From: OFTM10 sp964344055
GTDB lineage: Bacteria > Actinomycetota > Acidimicrobiia > Acidimicrobiales > Aldehydirespiratoraceae
Assembly: GCA_964344055.1 (NCBI GenBank)
Contig: CAYFLT010000009.1
Coordinates: 1 to 64,000, forward strand
Direction: 5' to 3'
Length of the DNA stretch: 64,000 nt
The notes beneath the pieces are model-generated. The model ran no database searches. It saw only the letters and a list, made by a program, of their open reading frames with translations, and had not been told where the DNA came from. Position numbers and translations under genes: made by a program. The stretch's first letter is position 1; the number at the start of each line of letters is the position of its first letter. Positions 43,234 to 50,809 of the stretch are shown in pieces.

Positions 43234-43706
43234 GCGAAGTGTTCCTTTATCCGCCGGGCCACCGGCTCGGGCACCATCGAGGAGACGTCGCCGCCGAACT
43301 GGGCGATCTCCCGGATGAACTTCGAGGCGAGGAACGAGCTCTTGGACGCGGAGGGGATGAAGAGGGTGTGGACGCCGGACACGGCGTTGTTCATCTGAGC
43401 CATCTGGAGCTCGTTCTCGAAGTCCGAGACCGCTCGCAGGCCCTTGATGATGAAGTCGGCACCGATCTCCTGGGCGAGGTCCACCACCAGCGAGGAGAAC
43501 ATCGTGACCGACACGTTCGGGAGGTGGGCGACACTCTCGTTGAGCATGTCCTCACGATCCCCGAGGCCAAAGGTGCCACCTCCCTTCTGGGGATTGCGCA
43601 TCGCTGCCACGACCACCTCGTCGAACAGCGACGAGGCCGTCTCGATGATCTCGATGTGCCCATTGTGAACGGGATCGAAAGAACCGGGATAGAGGACGCG
43701 CGTCAC
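43230..43706 (-). CDS. coaD: Phosphopantetheine adenylyltransferase
   Basis: A 158-residue nucleotidyltransferase, the normal size. The N-terminal YPGSFDPVHNGHIEII carries the T/HxGH-type ATP site as HNGH. IKGLRAVSDFENELQMAQMN is the substrate region, and SSFLASKFIREIA corresponds to the ISSTxVRE motif. The enzyme makes dephospho-CoA. The start overlaps the rsmD stop by four bases, and its stop overlaps the DivIVA-like start. Confidence 0.94.
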   Translation of the reverse strand: MTRVLYPGSFDPVHNGHIEIIETASSLFDEVVVAAMRNPQKGGGTFGLGDREDMLNESVAHLPNVSVTMFSSLVVDLAQEIGADFIIKGLRAVSDFENELQMAQMNNAVSGVHTLFIPSASKSSFLASKFIREIAQFGGDVSSMVPEPVARRIKEHFA

Positions 43707-44242
43707 GGTGTGGGACTCCCCGTGGTCGATGGTGCGTGGGCGACCGTCACCACGGTACTCCCGTAGTGCTTCACTCGGTGGGTCCGCCAGTCAGGAGGGA
43801 GCTCGATCTCGCGGTCCGATTCGATGATGACGACGGCGTCGTGGAGGCCGCTCAGCACGTCATCCCACGCCTCGAAGCCGTACGGCGGGTCGAGCAGCAC
43901 GAGGTCGTAGGAGCCGGAACCGGAGAGATGTGCGGCCGCGTCGGACGAAACGACGGTGGCCTGATCGGCGAAGTCGAGCGTCGACAGGTTGGTGCGGATG
44001 GCGTCGAGGGCGGCCCGGTCCTGCTCCACGAACGTGGCGTGTGCCGCCCCCCGGCTGAGCGCCTCGATGCCGAGCGCACCCGAGCCGGCGAAGAGGTCGA
44101 GAACCCGAGCGTCGTCGATGGCATCCATCGAGAACAACGAGTTGAAGATCGCTTCGCGGACCCGATCGCTCGTCGGGCGGGTCCGTTCCCCCTCGGGAAC
44201 CACCAGCTTTCGGCCGCCGGCCGTCCCGGCCACAACACGCAT
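43703..44242 (-). CDS. rsmD: 16S rRNA (guanine-966-N2)-methyltransferase
   Basis: A 179-residue SAM-dependent methyltransferase. The N-terminus MRVVAGTAGGRKL and RPTSDRVREAIFNSL are diagnostic for RsmD. Motif I is LDLFAGSGALGIEALSRGA and the catalytic motif IV is DPPYG. The ATG at 44242 gives the family length; longer frames run into the divergent small gene and the repeats. rsmD-coaD is a common pair. Confidence 0.94.
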   Translation of the reverse strand: MRVVAGTAGGRKLVVPEGERTRPTSDRVREAIFNSLFSMDAIDDARVLDLFAGSGALGIEALSRGAAHATFVEQDRAALDAIRTNLSTLDFADQATVVSSDAAAHLSGSGSYDLVLLDPPYGFEAWDDVLSGLHDAVVIIESDREIELPPDWRTHRVKHYGSTVVTVAHAPSTTGSPTP

Positions 44243-44278
44243 CCCGCCAGTGTGGCGCAAAGACGGTACGGTCACGCC

Positions 44279-44443
44279 GTGGCCATCCCCGAAACGATCA
44301 CATGTGTCGATTGCGGCGGAGAATGTGGCCGTATCAGCTACGAACCGGACGAAGGCTGGGAACCCGGCGACATCGTCGCCTTCCGCTGCCGCGACTGCCT
44401 CGACCGCTGGGACGTCGAACTCACCGAAGACGACCTCGAGTAG
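44279..44443 (+). CDS. Small zinc-ribbon protein
   Basis: A 54-residue protein starting from a GTG. It carries two metal-binding knuckles, CVDCGGEC near the start and CRDC near the end, around a conserved acidic core (SYEPDEGWEPGDIVAFRC). It is divergent from rsmD (37-base gap). The coding bias is that of its neighbours and the stop codon sits exactly at the edge of the tandem repeats. Function is unknown; such proteins occur as short conserved hypotheticals in actinobacteria. Confidence 0.65.
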   Translation: MAIPETITCVDCGGECGRISYEPDEGWEPGDIVAFRCRDCLDRWDVELTEDDLE

Positions 44444-44586
44444 GTCAAACGCTGGGGGACAGGCACCCGTTTGACCCCAGCCAGCCGACCCCAACCACCT
44501 GCGGGTCAAACGCTGGGGGACAGGCACCCGTTTGACCCCAGCCAGCCGACCCCAACCACCTGCGGGTCAAACGGGTGCCTGTCCCC
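44443..44586. repeat. 61-base tandem repeat with REP-like palindrome, two and a half units
   Basis: Units start at 44443, 44504 and 44565, exactly 61 bases apart. Each full unit holds an inverted repeat GGTCAAACG...CGTTTGACC around CTGGGGGACAGGCACC, then a 27-base C-rich tail. The third is only 22 bases, in the opposite orientation (GGTCAAACGGGTGCCTGTCC then CC). The first begins inside the stop codon of the small zinc-ribbon gene. The GGGGACAGGCACC core resembles REP elements mobilised by RAYT transposases; none is in the window. Confidence 0.9.
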
Positions 44587-44635
44587 CCCCCTTTCCCCGG
44601 CGGGGTCGGTCCGGTCAGACGAGCCGGCCAGTGCG

Positions 44636-44766
44636 GTTCTGCGGCGTCGTCCGCAGCGACAGTTCTGCGGCGTCGTCCGCAGCGACAATTCTGCGGCTCC
44701 GCCCGCAGCGACAATTCTGCGGCTCCGCCCGCAGCGACAATTCCGCGGGCGCAGTCCGCAGCGACA
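44636..44766 (-). repeat. 26-base tandem hairpin array, five units, ending at the recG stop
   Basis: On the minus strand each unit is a linker (AATTGTCG or AACTGTCG) plus a hairpin CTGCGG-N6-CCGCAG. Unit boundaries are 44636, 44662, 44688, 44714 and 44740; the last has 27 bases. The loop varies (ACGACG twice, GCGGAG twice, then a longer one). In the recG-proximal unit the arm CCGCAG is CCGCGG, which still pairs through a G-U wobble. The stem is therefore kept while the loop drifts. Confidence 0.9.
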
Positions 44767-44768
44767 AT

Positions 44769-46907
44769 TCAGTCCTTGAGGAGGTAGTCGGCGTCGTCGT
44801 CGCCGAGGACGATCTCGAGTTCGTCGGCGAGGTCGCGATGGAGTTCGAGCTCGGGGTCGGCGTCGATGATCTCGAACGCGATCTCGCGGGCCTTGGCCAC
44901 CCACTCCTTGTCACGCCGCAGGCTGGCGAGCTTCAGGTCGTTGCGGCCCTTCTGGCGCTCGCCCATGATCGTGCCCTCGCCGCGGAGTTCGAGATCGACC
45001 TCCGCCAGCTCGAACCCGTCGGTGGTTGCCACCAGCGCCTCGAGCCGGGCCTCGCCGTCGCCTGTGGTCGGATCGCCGACGATGTAGCACCGACTCGCGT
45101 GCGTGCCGCGGCCGACCCGACCCCGGAGCTGGTGGAGCTGGGCGATCCCGAAGCGGTCGGCATCGAGCACGACCATCACGGTGGCGTTGGGTACGTCGAC
45201 TCCGACCTCGATCACCGTGGTGGCGACCAACACGTCGAGCCGGCCGTTTCGGAACAGGCTCATCGTCGCCTCCTTTTCGGCCGGGGTCACCCGTCCATGG
45301 AGGAGACCCAGCCGCAACCCCTCGAGCTCACCGGTGCTCAGCTCGGTGAACGTGTCCTCGGCCGATCGCACGTCGAGCGCTTCGGACTCGTCGATCAGCG
45401 GGCACACCACGTACGCCTGACGACCGTCGGCGACCGCGTCGCGCACGGACTGCCACACGGTGGCCTCGTCCTCCTCACCGCGAGCCCAGATCGTCTCGAT
45501 CGGAGTACGACCGGGCGGGAGTTCGTCGAGCACGCTGACGTCGAGGTCGCCATAGACGGTCATCGCCGCGGTGCGTGGGATCGGCGTGGCCGTCATCACC
45601 AGGACGTCCGGGGCGGCGGTGGCGTCGCCCTTGTCCCGCAATGCGGCCCGCTGCTCGACCCCGAAGCGGTGCTGCTCGTCGATCACCACGACACCGAGGG
45701 AGTGATATTCGACCTTCTCCTGGATCAGCGCGTGGGTGCCGATCACGATGTCGACCCGGCCCTGCACGAGGTCGGCGAGGATCTTCCGACGCTCGGCCGC
45801 CCCCACCCGGTTGGTCAGAAGCTCGACCCGAAGGGGTCGATCTCCCATCAATGTGGTCGGGTCCGGCACCGACAGGTCCCCGAGCATCTCGGTCACGCCG
45901 TAGTGATGCTGCTCCGCGAGCACCTCGGTGGGGGCCATGAGCGCGCCCTGGAACCCGCCCTGGACGGCGACCAGAAGGCTGTTGACGGCCACGAGGGTCT
46001 TGCCCGAACCCACGTCGCCCTGGAGGAGCCGGTGCATCGGCCGGGGGATCTCCAGGTCGGCCTCGATCTCGGCGATCGCCCGTCGCTGGGCACCGGTGAG
46101 GGGGAACGGCAGCCGCTCGTGGAAGCGTTCGATCAGCTCGCCCCGTACCTGGTGCGCCAGCCCTGCCGTCTCCCGCTCGATGCGACGTTTCCGTCGAACC
46201 AGTTCGAGCTGCACACGGAGGAGTTCGTCGAAGACGAGACGGCGCCGCGACTCGCTCATCTCGTTCATCGAGTCCGGAACATGGATGCCCCTCAGCGCCG
46301 CCTCCCGAGTGACGAAATCGAACCGGTCGAGTACCGCCTCCGGCACCGGGTCGGCGATTCCGCGCGGTCCGGCGCGGCCGAGTGCTTCTTCGACGAAGGT
46401 GGCGACGTCCCACGTCAGCAGGCCCACCTTCTCGGACTGGGGGTAGACGGGGACGATCCGGCCGGTGCGGTCACCGACGAGGTCCACCACCGGACTCGTC
46501 ATCTGACGGCTCCCGCGGTACATGTCGACCTTGCCGTGGACCAGAACGCTCATCCCCTCCTTGAGCTGCTTGGCCCGCCACGCCTGGTTGAAGAAGGCGA
46601 GCGTGAGGGTGCCGGTACCGTCCCCGAGCACCACGTTGGTGAGCGTGCGGCGGCCGCGCAACGGCCGGCTCGTGACCTTCCGGACTTCCCCGAGCACCGT
46701 CGCCTCCTCGCCCGGCAGGAGCTCTTCGATCGACGCTTGGCGAGTGCGGTCGAGATAGCGCCGCGGGTAGTGCTGTAGGAGATCGAGGACGGTGTGGATC
46801 TCGTGGGCGGCCAGTGCCGCACCCTTCTTCTCCCCCACCCCCCGCAGTCGCTGTACGGGCAGCGCGTCGAGGTCCCGGAACGTGAGCGGAGGGTCGCCCA
46901 CCGGCAC
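44769..46907 (-). CDS. recG: ATP-dependent DNA helicase RecG
   Basis: A 712-residue superfamily 2 helicase. The N-terminal wedge/OB-fold domain (about 55-250) includes LTLAFFNQAWRAKQLKEGMS. The motor has motif I LQGDVGSGKTLVAVNSLL, motif II VVIDEQHRFGVEQR (DEQH), motif III MTATPIPRTAAM, and motif VI QLRGRVGRGTHASRC. RecG reverses stalled replication forks and branch-migrates Holliday junctions. Length is normal. The gene starts seven bases after the preceding fakA-like stop on the same strand, and its stop codon touches the 26-base hairpin array. Confidence 0.95.
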   Translation of the reverse strand: MPVGDPPLTFRDLDALPVQRLRGVGEKKGAALAAHEIHTVLDLLQHYPRRYLDRTRQASIEELLPGEEATVLGEVRKVTSRPLRGRRTLTNVVLGDGTGTLTLAFFNQAWRAKQLKEGMSVLVHGKVDMYRGSRQMTSPVVDLVGDRTGRIVPVYPQSEKVGLLTWDVATFVEEALGRAGPRGIADPVPEAVLDRFDFVTREAALRGIHVPDSMNEMSESRRRLVFDELLRVQLELVRRKRRIERETAGLAHQVRGELIERFHERLPFPLTGAQRRAIAEIEADLEIPRPMHRLLQGDVGSGKTLVAVNSLLVAVQGGFQGALMAPTEVLAEQHHYGVTEMLGDLSVPDPTTLMGDRPLRVELLTNRVGAAERRKILADLVQGRVDIVIGTHALIQEKVEYHSLGVVVIDEQHRFGVEQRAALRDKGDATAAPDVLVMTATPIPRTAAMTVYGDLDVSVLDELPPGRTPIETIWARGEEDEATVWQSVRDAVADGRQAYVVCPLIDESEALDVRSAEDTFTELSTGELEGLRLGLLHGRVTPAEKEATMSLFRNGRLDVLVATTVIEVGVDVPNATVMVVLDADRFGIAQLHQLRGRVGRGTHASRCYIVGDPTTGDGEARLEALVATTDGFELAEVDLELRGEGTIMGERQKGRNDLKLASLRRDKEWVAKAREIAFEIIDADPELELHRDLADELEIVLGDDDADYLLKD

Positions 46908-46913
46908 GTCGGC

Positions 46914-48539
46914 CTACTCCAGCCCGAAGTAGTACGGGTAAAGCGGTTGGCCGCCGTCGTGCACCTCGACCTCGACGTCGGGATGGTTCGCCTCGAGCCA
47001 CTCACAGATGGCCGCAGTGGCATCGTCGTCGGCATCCTCGCCGGCGATGACGGTGAGCAGTTCGTGGTCGTCGCCCAGGATCGCCGCGAGGAGCGCGGTG
47101 GCGGCGTCGGCCATCGTGGTCTGCACGGCGGCAATCCCGGAGCGGGCGATGCCGATCCAGTCGCCTTCCGAGATGGGGCCGACGTCGGAGGTCGAATCCC
47201 GCACTGCTTGAGTGACCTCTCCCGCCACCACGGTTGCGGCCGTTTCGGTCATGGCCGCGGCGTTTCGCTCCGCGGACGCCTGCGGGTCGTAGGCCATCAG
47301 GCTGGCGATGCCTTCGGCGATACCCCGCGTGGGCACGACCCGCACGGTGCGGCTCGTCTGGGAGTCGACCTGCTCAGCCACCGGAATGATGTTCTTGTTG
47401 TTGGGCAGGATCACCACTTCGGGGGCCGGGACCGTTTCGACCGCACTGACCAGATCGGCGGTGGACGGATTCATCGACTGACCACCGGTGACCACGGCGT
47501 GGACACCCATGGACCGCAGGATCGAGACCACGCCCGCTCCGACACCCACGGCGACGACGGCGGTAGGCACCGGATCGCCGACCGGCTCGGGCAGGCCCTG
47601 CGCCTCACGCACCCACGCCTGCTCCTCGAGCTCTTCGAGAAGGTCGGTGACCCGGATCTTGTGGGGACGGCCGACGGCGATTCCACACTCGATGGCCGCG
47701 CCGATGTCGTCGCAGTGGATGTGGCAGTTGAAGATGCCGTCGCCGCCGACCACCACGATCGAGTCGCCGACGTCGGCCCAGGCGGACTTGAAGCCGTCGA
47801 TGGAATCGTCGGGCGCGTCGAGGAGAAACATCACCTCGTAGCGGAGATCGGCGATCGATGGCTCGTGATCGTCGCCTTCGGGGCGCAGCGGCTCGACGGG
47901 AGGAGCGGATACGGTCGGCTCGGGCATGGCACGGCCGTCGACGACGTGGAGGAGAGCGTCGAGGAACAGCAGGAATCCAGCCCCGCCGGCGTCGACGACA
48001 CCTGCGTCGGCGAGAACCTGGAGCAACGTCGGCGTGCGCTCCAGGGATGCGCCGCCCTCGGCGCGAGCCGCTTCGAGCACTCCGAGGAGGTCGGCATCAC
48101 CGGCGGCGGCTTCGACCGCGGCCACGCTCGACTCGCGCACGACGGTGAGGATCGTGCCCTCGACGGGGTTGCCGACTGCTCCGTATGCGCCCTTGGCCGC
48201 CGCGGCGAGTGCTCCCGCGAACAGGTCACCGTCGATGGCCGGCTGTTCCTGTATCACGCCGACGAAGCCCCGGAGGATCTGCGACATGATCACGCCGCTG
48301 TTCCCGCGGGCACCCATGAGTGAGCCGTGCGCGATCGCCTTGCACACCGATCCGAGGTCGTCGTCGGTTCCGTCGAGTTCATCGACCACCGATCCCAGCG
48401 TCAGCGACATGTTCGTGCCGGTGTCGCCATCTGGCACCGGATACACGTTGAGGTTGTTGATCGCCTCACGGTGGTCGATCAGCGCGTCGCGGAACGTGGT
48501 GATCGCGGCCCGGAGGGTCGCCGCATCGAGGACATTCAC
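46914..48539 (-). CDS. DAK2-domain protein, FakA/YloV-like fatty acid kinase
   Basis: A 541-residue protein. The N-terminal DAK2 domain has NLNVYPVPDGDTGTNMSLTL, SLMGARGNSGVIMSQILRG and GAVGNPVEGTILTVVRESS, which bind Mg-ATP as in dihydroxyacetone kinase. The C-terminal domain (about 300-541) has ILPNNKNIIPVAEQV and RTVRVVPTRGIAEGIASL, typical of FakA. FakA phosphorylates fatty acids held by FakB proteins for phospholipid synthesis. The GTG at 48539 (NVLDAATLRAAI) is chosen; a GTG two codons earlier is equally possible. It precedes recG, as in many Gram-positive genomes. Confidence 0.9.
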   Translation of the reverse strand: MNVLDAATLRAAITTFRDALIDHREAINNLNVYPVPDGDTGTNMSLTLGSVVDELDGTDDDLGSVCKAIAHGSLMGARGNSGVIMSQILRGFVGVIQEQPAIDGDLFAGALAAAAKGAYGAVGNPVEGTILTVVRESSVAAVEAAAGDADLLGVLEAARAEGGASLERTPTLLQVLADAGVVDAGGAGFLLFLDALLHVVDGRAMPEPTVSAPPVEPLRPEGDDHEPSIADLRYEVMFLLDAPDDSIDGFKSAWADVGDSIVVVGGDGIFNCHIHCDDIGAAIECGIAVGRPHKIRVTDLLEELEEQAWVREAQGLPEPVGDPVPTAVVAVGVGAGVVSILRSMGVHAVVTGGQSMNPSTADLVSAVETVPAPEVVILPNNKNIIPVAEQVDSQTSRTVRVVPTRGIAEGIASLMAYDPQASAERNAAAMTETAATVVAGEVTQAVRDSTSDVGPISEGDWIGIARSGIAAVQTTMADAATALLAAILGDDHELLTVIAGEDADDDATAAICEWLEANHPDVEVEVHDGGQPLYPYYFGLE

Positions 48540-48608
48540 TGGCACGGCGACGGATGGTACCGGCCCGACGTCGTCGGCGTGACCTCGGTGGAGATAGGGT
48601 TCGGGCCC

Positions 48609-48830
48609 ATGCAGGGCGTCATCAAGAGCTACGACCCGGCTTCCGGCGACGGAGTCCTGGTCAACGAAGCCGACCTCACCGAGATCGACCTCGCCGATGG
48701 TGCGCTCGATGGCTCGGTCTTTCGCATGCTGCGGCAGGGCCAGCGGGTCCAGTTCGACCTCGACGACACGGGCCGCGCCACCTCCCTCCGCCTCGGCTCC
48801 GAGGTGGACATGCACACCCCCGACGTCTAG
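48609..48830 (+). CDS. Small cold-shock-domain-like protein
   Basis: A 73-residue protein beginning MQGVIKSYDPASGDGVLVNE. The first strands resemble a cold-shock domain (GxVKxFxxxxGxGFI), with aromatic RNA-binding residues partly replaced; VFRMLRQGQRVQFDLDDTGR matches the later strands of that fold (QxGQxVxFxxxxxx). It could bind single-stranded RNA or DNA weakly. It is divergent from the fakA-like gene. Function is unproven. Confidence 0.65.
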   Translation: MQGVIKSYDPASGDGVLVNEADLTEIDLADGALDGSVFRMLRQGQRVQFDLDDTGRATSLRLGSEVDMHTPDV

Positions 48831-48834
48831 GGGT

Positions 48835-48880
48835 TTTCTGGACGCCAGCGCGCGCCTACCGCGCGCTCACGTCCACAGAA
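48835..48880. repeat. REP-like hairpin, copy 1
   Basis: TTTCTGGACG...CGTCCACAGAA encloses GCGCGCG/CGCGCGC arms. The palindrome overlaps the last codons and stop of the DUF559 gene. It is related to the two copies at 50284-50390. Confidence 0.85.
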
Positions 48881-49632
48881 TCGAGGGCTTGGCGGATTTT
48901 TCCCGCCACATCGCCGGGGACGCGAAGGTCTTCCTTGGTAAACCGAAGCACCAGCCAGCCGTCGAGTACCAACGTGTTCTGGCGCTGTCGGTCTCGGGCG
49001 AACTGTTCGGGTGCCGTGTGGGCTGCGAAACCGTCATATTCGATCGCGATCTTCTCCGTCGGGTACGCGAGATCCAAGCGGTATTGCCTCCCTTGCGCCA
49101 CGATCGGGAGCTGCACGGCCGGCATCGGTAGCCGACGTGCTCGGCAGATCTCGAGGATGGCGACTTCGGGGCCCGACTCCGCCTCCGCCGCGCTCTCCGG
49201 CAGGACTTCGAGAGCCTCGTCGACTGCACCAACACCGTTGCGTCCTTGCCGTCCGACCCGTTCGCGGAACTGCACCAACGCGGGCACCGTGATCAGACCG
49301 GTGGCGACCGCATGTCGGATCATCCGGCCGACCTCGCTGGCCGGGAACACCAACCCAGCATCACAGAGCGAGCGCACAGGACTCGTGACGGGAATCCCCC
49401 CGACCCAGGTTCGGTCACACGGCTCCAGGTCCACCGAGCGATGAACGATCACTCCATCGAGCCGCGGCCGCCGAGACAGGCGCACCGTGATCTCGACTTC
49501 CTCGTCGACTGATCGAAGACCCCAGAGCCTCAGGGCAGAACGGTGACTCGCAACAGCCGCTGGAAGAGTTGACCAGCAAGCAGCGAGCAGCTGTTGCTCC
49601 CACGTCGGCGACGACCCGAGGATCGCGAACAC
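48856..49632 (-). CDS. DUF559/AbiEi-type endonuclease-like protein
   Basis: A 258-residue protein from the GTG at 49632. The first 130 residues (LLAACWSTLPAAVASHRSAL, GVIVHRSVDL) match the AbiEi-like antitoxin/winged-helix region of this family. The C-terminal part is a Vsr-like DUF559 nuclease fold with YRLDLAYPTEKIAIEYDG, FARDRQRQNTLVLDGW and VLRFT. The same frame continues upstream for 37 codons (to 49743) and reads GLSRRQILTLVDHGILHRVH with PGV, the family's normal N-terminus, but without ATG, GTG or TTG after the in-frame stop. So either a CTG (49743) is used or the gene has lost its start. The C-terminal codons lie in a REP-like hairpin. Confidence 0.75.
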   Translation of the reverse strand: MFAILGSSPTWEQQLLAACWSTLPAAVASHRSALRLWGLRSVDEEVEITVRLSRRPRLDGVIVHRSVDLEPCDRTWVGGIPVTSPVRSLCDAGLVFPASEVGRMIRHAVATGLITVPALVQFRERVGRQGRNGVGAVDEALEVLPESAAEAESGPEVAILEICRARRLPMPAVQLPIVAQGRQYRLDLAYPTEKIAIEYDGFAAHTAPEQFARDRQRQNTLVLDGWLVLRFTKEDLRVPGDVAGKIRQALDSVDVSAR

Positions 49633-49771
49633 GCCCGGGTGGACTCGGTGCAGAATGCCGTGATCGACGAGCGTGAGGATCTGTCTTCGACTGAGCCCGT
49701 TTCGCTGGAGTTGGACACCGCCGGCCTCGTCGTCGAGCGACAGCGAGAATCACGAGAGCTACGGTCGCGAC

Positions 49772-50266
49772 ATGGCGGATCTCACCTGGCGAGTCAAGAA
49801 GCACCGTGCGTCCGATCTACGCGAGGGCGAGGAGTATCTGAAGTCGATCGTGGGCCAGCCTCCGGGCTCGAAGGCGCGGGCGGTCACCACTGCGGCCGAA
49901 GGGCACTTCGTCAGGCCAGAGCGCACCCACCTCAGCGAATGGGACAAGTCCGGCAAGGCCGTGGCGGCCCACAACGCGTCGATCGACGACCCCCTCGTCG
50001 ACCGAGTACCGACGCAGAACGTCTATGTCACACTGACGAACCAGCGGATGACGGTGCACACCGCGAACCTCCTGGGCAAGCCGAAGGATCTCGTCGCCGA
50101 GTTCTCCCACGACGAGATCGCCGACGTGCTCTACAAGAAGCTGCCGGTCGACCCCGGTGAGGTCTATGTGGTGTTCAGCGACGAGTCGGTCCTGAACCTC
50201 GACATGCAGACTCGACAGGATCCTGACGCCCTGCTCGCCGCCTGGGACTCACTCGCCGACAGTTGA
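49772..50266 (+). CDS. PH-like domain protein of unknown function
   Basis: A 164-residue soluble protein beginning ADLTWRVKKHRASDLREGEE. The second half has the strand pattern of a bacterial PH-like domain: VYVTLTNQRMTVHTANLLGK, FSHDEIADVLYKKLP, then EVYVVFSDESVLNLDM. No membrane segment or catalytic motif is visible. The start is divergent from, and 28 bases away from, the extended DUF559 frame. It is followed by two tandem REP-like hairpins. Confidence 0.68.
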   Translation: MADLTWRVKKHRASDLREGEEYLKSIVGQPPGSKARAVTTAAEGHFVRPERTHLSEWDKSGKAVAAHNASIDDPLVDRVPTQNVYVTLTNQRMTVHTANLLGKPKDLVAEFSHDEIADVLYKKLPVDPGEVYVVFSDESVLNLDMQTRQDPDALLAAWDSLADS

Positions 50267-50283
50267 CGATCCAGCCCTCAAAG

Positions 50284-50390
50284 TTCTCTGGACGGATACG
50301 CGCGCCCAGCGCGCGCTGACGTCCAGAAAAGTTCGATCCGAGGTTCTGTGGACGCTCACGCGCGGGGAACGCGCGCTGACGTCCAGAAAA
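50284..50390. repeat. REP-like hairpins, copies 2 and 3 in tandem
   Basis: Two 47-base palindromes (50284-50330 and 50344-50390), 60 bases apart start to start. Each pairs TCTGGACG or TGTGGACG with CGTCCAGAAAA, with an inner CGCGCG stem. The right arms (CGCGCGCTGACGTCCAGAAA) are identical. They follow the PH-like gene and match copy 1 at 48835-48880. Confidence 0.87.
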
Positions 50391-50402
50391 AGCCGGGGAG
50401 GG

Positions 50403-50639
50403 CTAGAGGTTGACGATCGGGCAGAGGAGGGTTCGCTCTACTCCGGTGATGTTGCCGACGGCATTGACGACGACCGAGCCGAGCTCGTCCATCGTGTCGG
50501 CCTGGGCGCGCGCGATCACGTCGTAGGGGCCAACGGCCACCTCGGCCGTGATGACCGATTCGAGGTCACCGGCGGCTCGCGCCACCTCGGCTGCGGTTCC
50601 GACTTCGGCCTGGATGAGAATGTAGGCAGTGACACCCAC
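50403..50639 (-). CDS. Stand-alone Lrp/AsnC ligand-binding domain protein
   Basis: A 78-residue protein equal to the effector (RAM/SMAD) domain of Lrp/AsnC regulators, without the DNA-binding half. It reads VTAYILIQAEVGTAAEVARA, then VAVGPYDVIARAQADTMDEL, then VERTLLCPIV. Such stand-alone domains form ring-shaped oligomers and bind amino acids. The GTG at 50639 has GGGAGG seven bases upstream; the ATG six codons earlier would lie before that site, so it is less likely. It is divergent from pckA. Confidence 0.85.
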   Translation of the reverse strand: MGVTAYILIQAEVGTAAEVARAAGDLESVITAEVAVGPYDVIARAQADTMDELGSVVVNAVGNITGVERTLLCPIVNL

Positions 50640-50809
50640 GAGACGACCTCCCGTCATCTCTAGGAACGATACGCCGTATCACGAGGATTCGTGAACCGAG
50701 ACCGCCTCGGTCCGATGGCCGCAAACTAGGGTCGATGAATCGGGGGCGGCTCACGTCACGGTCGCTGCTGCCGATCCGCGAGACGACCGCAACGCGGGGA
50801 GAACCCCAA

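Noticed and set aside
44636..44766. CRISPR array
   Set aside because: The 26-base units are contiguous with no unique spacers, contain hairpins with variable loops, and no cas genes are present.
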